From Thiodiazotropha sp040793985 (GTDB lineage: Bacteria; Pseudomonadota; Gammaproteobacteria; Chromatiales; Chromatiaceae), in the NCBI GenBank assembly GCA_040793985.1, contig JBFNJI010000028.1, forward strand, positions 1 to 64,000: DNA of 64,000 nt, given 5' to 3'. Numbering within the stretch: position 1 is the stretch's first letter; every line of letters starts with the position of its first letter. The notes under the pieces are model-generated. The model saw nothing but the letters and a program-made list of their open reading frames with translations. It had not been told where the DNA came from and did no database searches. Position numbers and translations under genes: made by a program. This document shows, piece by piece, positions 17,810-27,542 of the stretch.

Positions 17810-18454
17810 TCATTGTGTTTCCGCCGCTGTTTCCATATCTGTTCGTTCCTTGCGCTGCTTCAGCCACTCAAACAACAGCAACCAGGCACCGAGGACGAGA
17901 AAGCCGCCAGGTGGCAGCAGCATTACAACCCAGGGTTCAAAACGGGGTCCAAACAGATCCAATCCGAACAGCGTGCCGGCACCCAGAATCTCTCGTACCA
18001 CGCCCAGGCAGAGCAGGGCGATGGTAAAACCAAGGCCCATTCCAAGGCCGTTGACCACGGATTTCAGCGGCCTGTTTCTGGACGCATAGGCCTCGGCGCG
18101 TCCGAGGATCATGCAGTTAGCCACAATCAGCTGGATGAAAGCGCCCAGGGCGTTGTAGAGATCCAGGGAGATGGCCTGGATCACATAATCGACAATGGTG
18201 ACAAAGGTGGCGATGATAACGATATAGGTGGCGATTCTGACCTGTTTCGGTATGTTGTGGCGAAGCAGGGATATCAGGGTGCTGGAGGCAAGCAGGACAA
18301 ATGTGGTGGCGAGTCCCATGGCCAGGGCATTGATTGCCGAGTTGGTCACCGCGAGCACGGGACACATCCCCAGCAGCATGACAAATACCGGATTTTCCCG
18401 CCACAATCCTTCTGTGAAAGTTTCCCAATTTAGGGTGGGGTTCTCCTTAGTCAT
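17810..18454 (-). CDS. rnfE: Rnf complex subunit E
   Basis: A 214-residue six-helix membrane protein, homologous to RnfA in inverted orientation. MLLGMCPVLAVTNSA and IVANCMILGRAEAY carry the two conserved cysteines. The C-terminus is hydrophilic (KQRKERTDM). The ATG lies 8 bases inside the end of rnfG, so translation is coupled. Confidence 0.93.
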   Translation of the reverse strand: MTKENPTLNWETFTEGLWRENPVFVMLLGMCPVLAVTNSAINALAMGLATTFVLLASSTLISLLRHNIPKQVRIATYIVIIATFVTIVDYVIQAISLDLYNALGAFIQLIVANCMILGRAEAYASRNRPLKSVVNGLGMGLGFTIALLCLGVVREILGAGTLFGLDLFGPRFEPWVVMLLPPGGFLVLGAWLLLFEWLKQRKERTDMETAAETQ

Positions 18455-19166
18455 CGGCGACCTCGTGCGGCTCCGGCAGTTCAGGTGGCTGCTTCAGCTT
18501 TTCCAGATGGGGTAGGAGATCGGGCAGCAGGTGTTTGGCTGACTGATTGATCGCCTTACCCACCGCTTTAGCCGAGATGGTGGCGCCGGAGATGGCGTCT
18601 ATCTCCCAGGGGTTCTGCTTAGTGCCGGCTTTCACCGTGACAATCTCGTTGGCCAGGGTCGTGCCATCGGTGCTGAGCCTGGCATCCAGGGCATCGAAAT
18701 TGGCGACGAAGTTGGCGTCGGTGATGATCTTGTCACCCAGGCCGGGCGTTTCGGCGAGCTTCAGAACCTTCATGCCGCGGATGCACTCGCAGCTGGGATC
18801 GTAACCATAGAGGATGTGGATCATGTCCGCATAACCCTGAGCTGCGGCCTTCGCGGCGATCCCCTTGAGTTCCCCCTCCCGGCTGTATCCGGCGTAGATC
18901 AGAATACCCTCGGCAGGAGACGCCTCGGTAACCGGATTGAGTCCCTCGTCGCTGACGATGAAATCCTTGCGGATGCTGGCATCAGGAATGACCTTGAATA
19001 CCGCCGCCTCAATCGCCCGGCGCTGATTCTCCGCAATGATCGGTTTGGTCAGTTGATAGGTGAGCACCACCAGAAAACCCGACAGCATGGCGATTCCCAC
19101 CAGGGTTTGAATCATCTTTCCAGCAGGTGTCACGGGTGGCAGGACATCGGCTTCGGGGGTGCTCAT
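18447..19166 (-). CDS. rnfG: Rnf complex subunit G, covalent FMN protein
   Basis: A 239-residue protein with one N-terminal membrane anchor (about 15-35) and a periplasmic FMN-binding domain. The flavinylation motif SGAT is present (AISGATISAKAVG), with the acceptor Thr about residue 196. The segment CECIRGMKVLKLAETPGLG is also typical. It receives electrons in the chain between the RnfD flavin and the RnfA/E cluster. The ATG overlaps the rnfD stop, and the stop region overlaps rnfE. Confidence 0.92.
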   Translation of the reverse strand: MSTPEADVLPPVTPAGKMIQTLVGIAMLSGFLVVLTYQLTKPIIAENQRRAIEAAVFKVIPDASIRKDFIVSDEGLNPVTEASPAEGILIYAGYSREGELKGIAAKAAAQGYADMIHILYGYDPSCECIRGMKVLKLAETPGLGDKIITDANFVANFDALDARLSTDGTTLANEIVTVKAGTKQNPWEIDAISGATISAKAVGKAINQSAKHLLPDLLPHLEKLKQPPELPEPHEVADD

Positions 19167-20209
19167 CTGCCTGTCCTCTGCTCACCGAAAACACGGGGCT
19201 GGGTTATCTGATCGATCAGAGGCGTCGCCGCGTTACCGAGCAGAATGGCGTACATCACACCCTCTGTGAGGCCGCCGAACAGGCGGATGATCACGGTAAT
19301 GATCCCTATAAACAGTCCATAGATGATTACGCCCAGGGGGGTCACGGGAGAACCGACCATATCGCTGGCCATGAACCAGGCCCCAAGCATCAGGCCACCG
19401 GAGCAGAGGACGAACAGAGGGTCGGGATAACGTGCTGGATCGATGATGAAAAAGATACCCGCCGTGGCCGCGGCGCCCAGCATCACCATCAGCGGAATTC
19501 GCCAGTCGAGCATTTTTCGTGCGGCGAGATAGAGTCCACAGATCAGGATCAGAAGTGCCGAGGTCTCGCCTGCGGATCCGGCGGTGGTGCCCAGCAGCAT
19601 ATCCAGCATATCGGTCTGTATCCCCTCGAACTTTTGCAGCGCCAGCGGCGTCGCGCCGCTGAAGGCGTCCACCTTGACCGTCTCCAGCCATTCCTTGAGC
19701 ACCGGGGGTTGAAGAAACGGGGGGGTGAGTGTGGTCGGTACGAACTGGGTGAAGCGCCCTTCGAAAAATGCCGGTGTCCAGGTGGTAATCGCCACCGGGA
19801 ATGCCGCTTGCACAAAGGCGCGGCCAATCAATGCCGGATTCATGGCATTCATCCCCAGGCCGCCGAACAGGGCCTTGCCGAGGGCGATGGCGATGAAGCC
19901 GGCTACCGCGCCCATCCAGAGGGGAAAGCCCGGAGGCAGGGTCAATGCCAACAGCAGTCCGGTTATGGTGGCCGACCAGTCACCGAGACTGTTGGGTTCA
20001 TCACTGAGGCGATTGAAAAGGCGCTCACTGAGCAGGCATGTGAGTGTCACCACGATCAACAGGGCAAGAGCGCTGAGTCCGAACTGCCAGATGGTGAAGA
20101 GAGAGATCGGGATCAGGGCGTAGACTACGTTGCGCATGATCCTGACTACATCGCCCCCCGCATGGGCATGGGGCGAGGTACGCAGCTCTATGGTGGGTTT
20201 CTTGCTCAT
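19163..20209 (-). CDS. rnfD: Rnf complex subunit D, covalent FMN membrane protein
   Basis: A 348-residue integral membrane protein with about nine or ten helices. FSGATPLAL holds the flavin-carrying Thr, about residue 187. The opening PTIELRTSPHAHAG is typical for RnfD. ATG 20209 is chosen because it overlaps the rnfC stop (ATGA); the longer in-frame extension lacks family similarity. The protein forms the membrane core and part of the ion path. Confidence 0.93.
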   Translation of the reverse strand: MSKKPTIELRTSPHAHAGGDVVRIMRNVVYALIPISLFTIWQFGLSALALLIVVTLTCLLSERLFNRLSDEPNSLGDWSATITGLLLALTLPPGFPLWMGAVAGFIAIALGKALFGGLGMNAMNPALIGRAFVQAAFPVAITTWTPAFFEGRFTQFVPTTLTPPFLQPPVLKEWLETVKVDAFSGATPLALQKFEGIQTDMLDMLLGTTAGSAGETSALLILICGLYLAARKMLDWRIPLMVMLGAAATAGIFFIIDPARYPDPLFVLCSGGLMLGAWFMASDMVGSPVTPLGVIIYGLFIGIITVIIRLFGGLTEGVMYAILLGNAATPLIDQITQPRVFGEQRTGR

Positions 20210-21546
20210 GCAGCCTGCTCTCTGTTGATAGCCTTGGAGATCCTGAAATATTGTACAAGAGGAATGTTGGAAGGGCAGACGTAGGAACAGCAGCCGCATT
20301 CGAAACAGTCGTTGAGATGGTAGTCCTGTGCCATCTCTTCATACTTGCGTTTGGCCGCCAACAGTCCAAGCATGGAGGGATTGAGATGCATCGGACAGGC
20401 CTTGACGCAACGTGCGCAGCGGATACAGGGCCAGATTCTCTGGCTCTCATCCTCGATGGACGGCTCGCTCAGCACCAACAGGCCGGATGTGCCCTTGGTG
20501 ATGGGCGTGTCCATGGCGGAGACGGCGGGACCCATCATCGGGCCACCGAGAATGAACTCTGTGCGTGAACCCTCATAGCCTGCCTGCTCGAGTATATGGT
20601 GGATCGGTGTTCCCAACGGCACCAGGTAGTTGCCCGGTTTGAGGATTCCAGGTCCGGCAACGGTTATCACCCGCTCGATCAATCCCTGGCCCTCGGGCAG
20701 GAGTTGACCTAGAAAGGCGAGTGTCCCCACGTTGTTGACCACCACGCCGACATCCGCCGGCAGCCCACCCGTAGGGACCTCCCGGTTGAGTAGCGACTTG
20801 ATCAACATTTTCTCCGAGCCCTGTGGGTACTTGGTCTCCACAACCTCCACGCGGATCGCGCTACCCTTGGAGAGATTGTTGCGCAACACCTCGGCGGCAT
20901 CCAGTTTGTTATCCTCGATGCCGATTATTGCCCGGCTGGTGGCTGAGGCCTGCATTGCATAGCGTATACCCCTGACCAATGCCTTCGGGTACTCCAGCAT
21001 CATACGATGGTCGCAGGTAAGATAGGGTTCGCATTCACAGCCGTTGACGATCAGGGTGTCGACCTGCTTCTCTTTTGGAATCGACAGCTTCATATGCGAC
21101 GGAAAGGCTGCACCGCCGAGCCCCACCATGCCGCTGTCCTGGATTGCCTTGATGATCTCTTCCTGAGTGAGTTCGCTCATCTCCCGGGGTCGGCCCCATA
21201 GCACCTCCTGGGTTGATCCCTCATAGACATCGAGGACAATCGAGGTGGACTTGGGGCCTTTGGGGGTCGGCATCAGCTCGAGATCACGGACCCGTCCGGT
21301 GGCCGGCGCATGCAAGGGTACCGAAAAGTTGCCGTCCGCTTTGGCGATCGGTTCTCCCCGCACCACCTCCTGGCCCTTTTTCACCAGCGGGATCGCGGGT
21401 TTGCCGATATGCTGATCCAGTGGCAGCACCAGCTGTGACGGAAAGGCAAGCCGCCGGATCGGCTTATCCGCCGTATCCTTGTGATAAGGCGGATGGATCC
21501 CGTGGGTAAAGCTTTTCAGCCCAAACATCAGGTTGAGAAGTCCCAT
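20206..21546 (-). CDS. rnfC: Rnf complex subunit C, NADH/FMN and Fe-S subunit
   Basis: A 446-residue peripheral subunit. It has an N-terminal barrel-sandwich region, a Rossmann-like NADH/FMN part with GMVGLGGAAFPSHMK and GCECEPYLTCDH, and two CxxCxxCxxxCP clusters near the C-terminus (CIRCARCVKACP and CFECGCCSYVCP). It exchanges electrons with NAD(H). The C-terminal extension is short, as in clostridial-type RnfC, unlike the long repeat tail of the E. coli form. It lies 91 bases after the PFOR gene. Confidence 0.94.
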   Translation of the reverse strand: MGLLNLMFGLKSFTHGIHPPYHKDTADKPIRRLAFPSQLVLPLDQHIGKPAIPLVKKGQEVVRGEPIAKADGNFSVPLHAPATGRVRDLELMPTPKGPKSTSIVLDVYEGSTQEVLWGRPREMSELTQEEIIKAIQDSGMVGLGGAAFPSHMKLSIPKEKQVDTLIVNGCECEPYLTCDHRMMLEYPKALVRGIRYAMQASATSRAIIGIEDNKLDAAEVLRNNLSKGSAIRVEVVETKYPQGSEKMLIKSLLNREVPTGGLPADVGVVVNNVGTLAFLGQLLPEGQGLIERVITVAGPGILKPGNYLVPLGTPIHHILEQAGYEGSRTEFILGGPMMGPAVSAMDTPITKGTSGLLVLSEPSIEDESQRIWPCIRCARCVKACPMHLNPSMLGLLAAKRKYEEMAQDYHLNDCFECGCCSYVCPSNIPLVQYFRISKAINREQAA

Positions 21547-21637
21547 AGCGCTCAGACTCGGTTATCGGGCGGGTCCGAAGACCCGCTCGTATGAAAAGAA
21601 GCGTTTTCTGTCAGCCATCATTGTCTTGTCAGCGTGC

Positions 21638-24600
21638 TTATTGGTATTTTTCGGCGCGCTTGACCAGCTTCTCCAAGTCTTTTTCGGATGGGTTCCAGGG
21701 TGTGCCGGGATGGATGCATTCAGCGGTACACTTCTCGGCGGCCTTGACGATGTCTTTGAACTGTCCTCCCTGAGGATCGACAATCACGGCCTTCTTCTCA
21801 TCGTTGTAGGCGAAGATACCCGGATTGATATCGATGCACTCGTCACAGGCCGTGCACTCAGGAGTCTCAATCCAGACCGGTTCGTAATTGCCGACGGCGG
21901 CGCTGTCGGCCGCGGCGCCGTTGCCAGCGCTGCCGTTTGCCGAAATCGATCCGGCCAGGGCAGCCGCGTTGCCGGTGGCTGCCATGGAGAGCAGGGTGGA
22001 ACTTAGGCGGTTGGCCATGTCGATCTTGGCTTGATCCACCAGGGCGTTGACATCGACCTTGTCGAGTTCGCCGGCAATCCCCTTGAGTTGGCGCCAGAAT
22101 TGGCGTCTTTCTTCGCAGGAGTGGGCCATCTCTTCCGCGCAGATGATGCGCATCAGGCGGTTTTTGCTGTCGACTCCCCAGATATAGGGGAACTTGCCGT
22201 CGCGGTCATCCTCGTCGAGTTCGATAAATTCGTGCATCGGCACCATGTTTTCGTTCCAGGTCTCCGGCGGCGCCATGCGAAACTGTTTACGAAAGCGTCC
22301 CTCGGTGACCGCGAAGTCGGCAAAGGTCATCGGTACCTCGAGCTTGCATGCCTCACCCTTCTCGTCCAGATAGTCGATGTTGTAACTCGGCCAATCCTGG
22401 TCCATCGCCGGATTGCCTTCCAGGTCGATGCACTCTTCTATGGATTCACCGCCGTCCGGATCGTATTTAATGAGCGGATAGGCCCTGGCCTCCACGGCCA
22501 TCTTCGACTGCTGGGCCGCGACATCATCGCCGATGCCGTGCTCGGGTGGACAGACTGCATAGATATTGAACAGTGCCGGGCGACGGCTGTTGAGGCCATC
22601 GATATAGCCTTCAAGCAGATGCGTGATATTGCTGATCGTACCCTGCAGCACATAGGTGGTGCGGTGGGCGATGCCGATCAGGGAGACCTCCTTGCGGATC
22701 TCCTTCTTGCCCTTCCACGCCTTTCCATAGGGACTCATATCGGCGACCTGGCCGATATAGCCGGAGGTACAGGCCTGGCCACCGGTGTTGGAGTAGACCT
22801 GGGTGTCGAGCACCATGACCTTGATCGGCATACCCGAGGCCAGCGCCCTGGAGAGGTTCTGGAAGCCGATATCGTACATCGCGCCATCACCACCGACGGA
22901 GACCACCGGCGGGCAGAGCAGCCACTCATCGTTGCTGAAATCCTTCCAGCTGAACTGTTTGAAGTATTCGCCATGCTCGCCCGGGTTGTACTTGCCGGCA
23001 AGCTCCAGCTCGGCCTTGCGGATTGCTTCGAAGCCCTCCGCCATCTTGCGCATATGACCCTCGAAGAGCCCCATCGCCACCGACGGACTATCCTGGAAGA
23101 GGTGGCTTGCCCAGGGGAAGGGGTAGGGATTGAATGGGTAGGTGGAACCCCATACCGAGGTGCATCCGGTTGCGTTGATTATGCCCATTTCGGCGCGTCC
23201 GTTCTTGGTGACGCCTTCCGTATAGCGCCACTTCAATTCCCGCAGCTGTTCCAACAGCTGGGTGGTCCACTGTAGCCATTCGCGATCGATCACGGTCTTT
23301 TCGTGATCGCGGTCGAGATTATCGCTGAGATCGGAGAGGGTGAGATCGGCCTCCCGGTTGCTGGAGACCACATCCGCTATTGCGTCTGCATTGCTGAGAT
23401 CGACACCGGCCGCCAGCTTGAGACGCACATGCTGTTCCAGCTGCGCCATCAGATTGTCAATCTTCTCCAGGTGAGCCTTCACCCGTGGCTGCATCAGTGC
23501 GGTCACGGTACTGGTAAAGAGATGGATGATGGTCTTCTCGCCGCATCCAAGGCAGGCGCCGTCGCCGCAGGACATGGAGTTGTAGTTGGCCTTGTCCATC
23601 AACAGGGTATGCAGGGCGCCGATCTTCTCGTCCAGATCGTCGATGCGGTTATAGGATGGATGGCTGGTCGGGAGATCGAGCCAGATGTCCCAATCATCGC
23701 GCATGCGCTTGATTGCCGCTTCATCCTGATGGGTTGCGACAAGGGCGTCGTCCTCGCAGATCTCGACACACTCCATGCAGCCTTTACAGGTGTAGGGATT
23801 GACGGTGATGGAGAAGAGTCCGCCGCTGTTCTTGTTCTTCTTCTCCATGTTGTTCCAATAGGGCTTGGTAACGGAGAAGTCGAACTCGCCCAGGGTTGCG
23901 AGGAAGAGGGCGAACTCCTCTTCGAGATTGGGGCGGGATGCCTCTTCGATGTCTGCAGCCGCAATCGATTCCAGAACCGCCTGATCCAGAAGCTCTCTGA
24001 CATTCGCGGCTTCACCCCCCGCGTTAAGCAGTTCGCGCAGGCGTTTTTCCACGTTACGGCTCTCGCGACGGAGATATTGGGTGGGACGGCCCGCGGTCTC
24101 GATCCGGTTGATGGCGGTGTTGAAGATATCGCCGACGGTGTTGACCAGGCCCGGGATCGCACTGTCCGGACAGACCACGTAGCAGTCGCCACAGGCGGTG
24201 CAGTTTTCAGCGACCCACTTTGGGTAGTCGAAGCGGATCTGGGTCATATCGCGAAATACCCCGGTGGAGGCGGGTATCAGCGAAAGCGCCTGATAGGGGT
24301 CCGAGAGATTTTCGTTGCCTTTGCCTGTCGCGTAGAAGCTGCCGGTCTGTTCCCAGAAGCGGTGGACATCGGAGATGCCGCCATCCGCCTGGGGAAGCTG
24401 CTTCAGCATAACCGGCATGCCCAGCTCTTTTTTCACCGCTGCCTGGGTTGCGGAGCCCACAACCTTCTCGGTGATCTCGTGTATCTCGTCGAAACCGCGC
24501 CGCACCACCCGCAGGTTGTCTTCCACCACGCGGCGGCCCTTGCTGCCGAACTTGTGCTCCAGCTGGTCCTCGATGGCGTTGAACAGCTTCTTTTCGTCCA

Positions 24601-26578
24601 GTCCCGCCATTTCCATCAATGGCGAGCCGGCGAAGAAGGCGCCCTGGAAGGCGTTGCCCTGCATACGCAGTTGCAGATCTGCATCGGTGGCCTCCTCGCG
24701 GGCGATCTTGAAGCCGTCGACATAGTAGACTTGGATCTCATTGTCGACGATCTGCTGCTGCATCCAGCGCGGGAATGTCTGCCATACCTCAGCTGCGCTG
24801 CCGAGATTGGACTGGATGATCAGAGTGCCGCCCTTTTTCAAGCCGGCCAGGGGATTGGAGTGGCCAAAGACATTGGGATCGGGACTCAGCACCACATCCA
24901 CGTAGTGGTATTCACAGTTCAAGGGGATCGGGGTCGGTGCCGCGGAGAGATAGTAGGTGGTGGGCTGTCCCTTCTTCTCGGAACCATATTTCGGATTGGC
25001 CTTGATCTCGTAGCCGAGTAGATCATAGAGGGTCATTACCAGGTTCTTGCCGGTAGTGATGGCGCCCCAACCGCCCACGGAGTGCATGCGCACCGTAATC
25101 GACCCTTCGGGCATCAGATTGGGATTCTCGGATCCACGCAGGGCCATTTTGCCGATTTCGGGATAGGCCTCGAGCAGCCGCTGGATATGGATCTCCTGCT
25201 TCGGATTGTCCGCCTCGCGGATAAAATCTATGCCCAGGTAGAAGAATTTGCGATGTTCGCCCTCGGGCAGCATGTTTTCCAAAGCGGCAATCAGTCCCTC
25301 GGGCTGCAGATCTCTCGAACCCAGCCCATAGGCGCCGGAGTAGAGCCTGGGGGCGTCGCTGAAGTTGCTGTAGCTGTCGTAATCGGGGTAGGGCAGAGGC
25401 TGTTTGCCGGCGGCGGCCTGGCCGTTCTCGATACACTTGGAGAGCACCGAACGCACCTCGCGCATCAGCGGTAGATCTTCCGCCAGAGGTTGGTCGGTAC
25501 GTTCCAGCACACAGACACCCTTTTTGCCTTTCAGTACGGCACCGAGCAGATCGCCGGGGAAGGGGCGGAACATGGTGACGTCGACCACGCCGACCTTGAG
25601 CTTGCGGGTTTTCAGCAGGTAGTCGACGACCCCGTGGGCCTGCACGATCATCGACCCCATACCGACGATCACATAGTCGGCCTTCTCGATGTTGTAACAG
25701 CCCAGGCGTTGATAGCGACGGCCGGTGAGTTGGTAGTACTCCTCCATCACCTTGTCGGTGATCTCGGGGATATGCTGGAAAAAATAGGGTCGCTGGGCGG
25801 CGACGGTCTGCATGTAGGCGTCCTGGTTCTGTACCGAGCCGGAGAGCATTGGATTGTCCACATCCCATACCATGGGTACACGCCGCCGGGTTTCGCCGAA
25901 AAGCAGCTTTTGCGCCGGTGTCGGTGACTCGATTTCGTCGTCGGGTCGACCGAGGAACTCTGCGATCAACTCCCGCTCTGGCACCATCAGGGGTTCGATG
26001 AGATGGGTGGTGAGGAAACCATCCTGGGCCACCGCCGCCGGGGTCAGGGAGAGTTCGGCGATCTTGCGTCCGATCAGGTTGAGATCGGCGGCGCCTTGGG
26101 CGTTGTTGGCAAAGACCTGGAAGAAACCGGTATCGTCGATGCAGTGGAAGTCGTCATGTCCGCAGTGAACGTTCAATGAAGCCTTGGTGATGGCGCGACA
26201 ACCGATATTGAGGACATAGGGGAGGCGTTTTCCCACTGCGGCATAGAGGGATTCGTGCATGAACGCGATGCCCTGGGCCGAGGAGAAGTTGGCTGCCCGC
26301 AGGCCGGTCATCGACATGCCGGCGGTTACCGCCGCCGCGGCGTGTTCCGATTCGGGTTCGATGAAGATCAAGGAGCGGTCGGAGACATTGATGTGTCCCT
26401 TGGCTGTCTCTTCCGCCCAGTACTCGCCCATCTGGGTTGAGGGTGTGATCGGATAGGCGCCCGCCGCATCCGAGGCCTCCCGCTCACACATGATCACCGC
26501 ACCATTGCCATCCATAGCCATGCGAATACCGGGATACTTGAAGCTCTTCTCGTCTTTCTTACCAAACATTGAACACAT
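21638..26578 (-). CDS. Extended pyruvate:ferredoxin oxidoreductase with C-terminal ferredoxin domain
   Basis: A 1646-residue single-chain enzyme; usual NifJ/PFOR proteins have about 1170-1200. Order: pyrimidine-binding domain (EASDAAGAYPITPST), transketolase-C-like and gamma domains to about 730, two [4Fe-4S] clusters (CTACGDCYVVCP about 790; CKGCMECVEICED about 933), the proximal-cluster motif GACLGCGE, then the thiamine diphosphate domain (GGDGAMYDIGFQN about 1230, YSNTGGQ). Extra material is seen between the two clusters (about 90 residues), between GCGE and NATGC (about 110 residues, charged, helical) and at the C-terminus. The last is an Ala/Gly/Ser linker (about 1535-1560) plus a further CTACDEC...CTAEC ferredoxin-like domain (about 1570-1630). 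It interconverts pyruvate/CoA with acetyl-CoA/CO2 using ferredoxin. It sits between rnfB and rnfC. Start could be ATG 26578 or 26569. Confidence 0.9.
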   Translation of the reverse strand: MCSMFGKKDEKSFKYPGIRMAMDGNGAVIMCEREASDAAGAYPITPSTQMGEYWAEETAKGHINVSDRSLIFIEPESEHAAAAVTAGMSMTGLRAANFSSAQGIAFMHESLYAAVGKRLPYVLNIGCRAITKASLNVHCGHDDFHCIDDTGFFQVFANNAQGAADLNLIGRKIAELSLTPAAVAQDGFLTTHLIEPLMVPERELIAEFLGRPDDEIESPTPAQKLLFGETRRRVPMVWDVDNPMLSGSVQNQDAYMQTVAAQRPYFFQHIPEITDKVMEEYYQLTGRRYQRLGCYNIEKADYVIVGMGSMIVQAHGVVDYLLKTRKLKVGVVDVTMFRPFPGDLLGAVLKGKKGVCVLERTDQPLAEDLPLMREVRSVLSKCIENGQAAAGKQPLPYPDYDSYSNFSDAPRLYSGAYGLGSRDLQPEGLIAALENMLPEGEHRKFFYLGIDFIREADNPKQEIHIQRLLEAYPEIGKMALRGSENPNLMPEGSITVRMHSVGGWGAITTGKNLVMTLYDLLGYEIKANPKYGSEKKGQPTTYYLSAAPTPIPLNCEYHYVDVVLSPDPNVFGHSNPLAGLKKGGTLIIQSNLGSAAEVWQTFPRWMQQQIVDNEIQVYYVDGFKIAREEATDADLQLRMQGNAFQGAFFAGSPLMEMAGLDEKKLFNAIEDQLEHKFGSKGRRVVEDNLRVVRRGFDEIHEITEKVVGSATQAAVKKELGMPVMLKQLPQADGGISDVHRFWEQTGSFYATGKGNENLSDPYQALSLIPASTGVFRDMTQIRFDYPKWVAENCTACGDCYVVCPDSAIPGLVNTVGDIFNTAINRIETAGRPTQYLRRESRNVEKRLRELLNAGGEAANVRELLDQAVLESIAAADIEEASRPNLEEEFALFLATLGEFDFSVTKPYWNNMEKKNKNSGGLFSITVNPYTCKGCMECVEICEDDALVATHQDEAAIKRMRDDWDIWLDLPTSHPSYNRIDDLDEKIGALHTLLMDKANYNSMSCGDGACLGCGEKTIIHLFTSTVTALMQPRVKAHLEKIDNLMAQLEQHVRLKLAAGVDLSNADAIADVVSSNREADLTLSDLSDNLDRDHEKTVIDREWLQWTTQLLEQLRELKWRYTEGVTKNGRAEMGIINATGCTSVWGSTYPFNPYPFPWASHLFQDSPSVAMGLFEGHMRKMAEGFEAIRKAELELAGKYNPGEHGEYFKQFSWKDFSNDEWLLCPPVVSVGGDGAMYDIGFQNLSRALASGMPIKVMVLDTQVYSNTGGQACTSGYIGQVADMSPYGKAWKGKKEIRKEVSLIGIAHRTTYVLQGTISNITHLLEGYIDGLNSRRPALFNIYAVCPPEHGIGDDVAAQQSKMAVEARAYPLIKYDPDGGESIEECIDLEGNPAMDQDWPSYNIDYLDEKGEACKLEVPMTFADFAVTEGRFRKQFRMAPPETWNENMVPMHEFIELDEDDRDGKFPYIWGVDSKNRLMRIICAEEMAHSCEERRQFWRQLKGIAGELDKVDVNALVDQAKIDMANRLSSTLLSMAATGNAAALAGSISANGSAGNGAAADSAAVGNYEPVWIETPECTACDECIDINPGIFAYNDEKKAVIVDPQGGQFKDIVKAAEKCTAECIHPGTPWNPSEKDLEKLVKRAEKYQ

Positions 26579-26663
26579 CTCTAGTCTAGTTTATTGAATC
26601 GTGACCTCTTAACCGAGACAGAACGCTTGCCCTTAGCCTCAGAACAGAGACAGCCGCCACCTC

Positions 26664-27542
26664 TCAGAGAGGGAGCGCTTCTTTGCGCACGATGCGCTTG
26701 GCGTGAATGCCCTTGATTGCACCCTTGTCATCATCGAGCCAGACGATGGCGCCGGTTGGACAGCGTTCCGTAGCCACGGTTGATGCCAGGCTGTTCTTAC
26801 TGTAGTCGACCACAGCCAGATTGTTTTGAATCGAGATCAAGCCTTCCGGCGAATCTTTCACGCAGCGTTCGCAGGCCGTGCAGGCGACTTCGCACTCAGT
26901 TTCCGCGCTGTCGCCGTGTTCGAGATTTTTACAGGCCACCCAGAGTTTGCGATCAACCGGCTGGATGGAGAAGAGTCCTTTCGGACAGATATCCACACAA
27001 TCCTCGCAGGCCGTGCATTTTTCGCCATCCACCTGAGGCAGCCCGTGGCGATCCATGGTGATGGCGTCAAAATCGCAAACATCCGCGCAATCGGCCAGGC
27101 CGATGCAGCCCCAGGTACAGCTCTTGGGTCCGCCGGAGACCACCGATGCGGCACGGCAGCTCTCGAGTCCGTCGTAGTGCGCGCGCATGCGTGCGACGTG
27201 GGATCCTCCGGCACAGGCCAGGCGGGCGACCCGTTTCACTACGTCGCCGCTGTCGACACCCAGGTAGTCCGCGATCTCATTGATTGCATCCGCACTGCTG
27301 ACCGTGCATTGCGCCGGGGCAACCTCACCGGATATCAGGGCTTCCGCGAATGGTCGGCAGCCGGCATTGCCACAAGCTCCGCAGTTGGTCGCTGGCAGCA
27401 TGCTTTCGATCTCGTCGATGCGAGGGTCTTCGAATACCCAGAGCCTTTTATTGGCAAAGGCAAGCATCGAAGAGAGCAATAGGCCCAGTATCCCCATGAA
27501 AAGGATTGCCGACGTGATATTGAGAGCAATGTCAAAATCCAT
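26664..27542 (-). CDS. rnfB: Rnf complex subunit B, polyferredoxin
   Basis: A 292-residue subunit. One N-terminal membrane helix (about 6-28) leads to the Fe-S domain typical of RnfB (C54, C57, C62 in NCGACGNAGC). Ferredoxin-like cluster motifs follow (CTWGCIGLADCADVC; CTACEDCVDICPKG; CTACERCVKDSPEG). The third has Ser-Pro where CP is usual. It is the entry or exit point for ferredoxin electrons. It is separated from rnfCDGEA by the PFOR gene, an order that departs from the common rnfABCDGE or rnfCDGEAB. It is the first gene of the minus-strand series, 86 bases before the PFOR. Confidence 0.92.
   Translation of the reverse strand: MDFDIALNITSAILFMGILGLLLSSMLAFANKRLWVFEDPRIDEIESMLPATNCGACGNAGCRPFAEALISGEVAPAQCTVSSADAINEIADYLGVDSGDVVKRVARLACAGGSHVARMRAHYDGLESCRAASVVSGGPKSCTWGCIGLADCADVCDFDAITMDRHGLPQVDGEKCTACEDCVDICPKGLFSIQPVDRKLWVACKNLEHGDSAETECEVACTACERCVKDSPEGLISIQNNLAVVDYSKNSLASTVATERCPTGAIVWLDDDKGAIKGIHAKRIVRKEALPL

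Noticed and set aside
23303..25021. Long plus-strand frame antisense to the PFOR gene
   Set aside because: Lies wholly inside a strongly supported enzyme gene on the other strand and has no domain.
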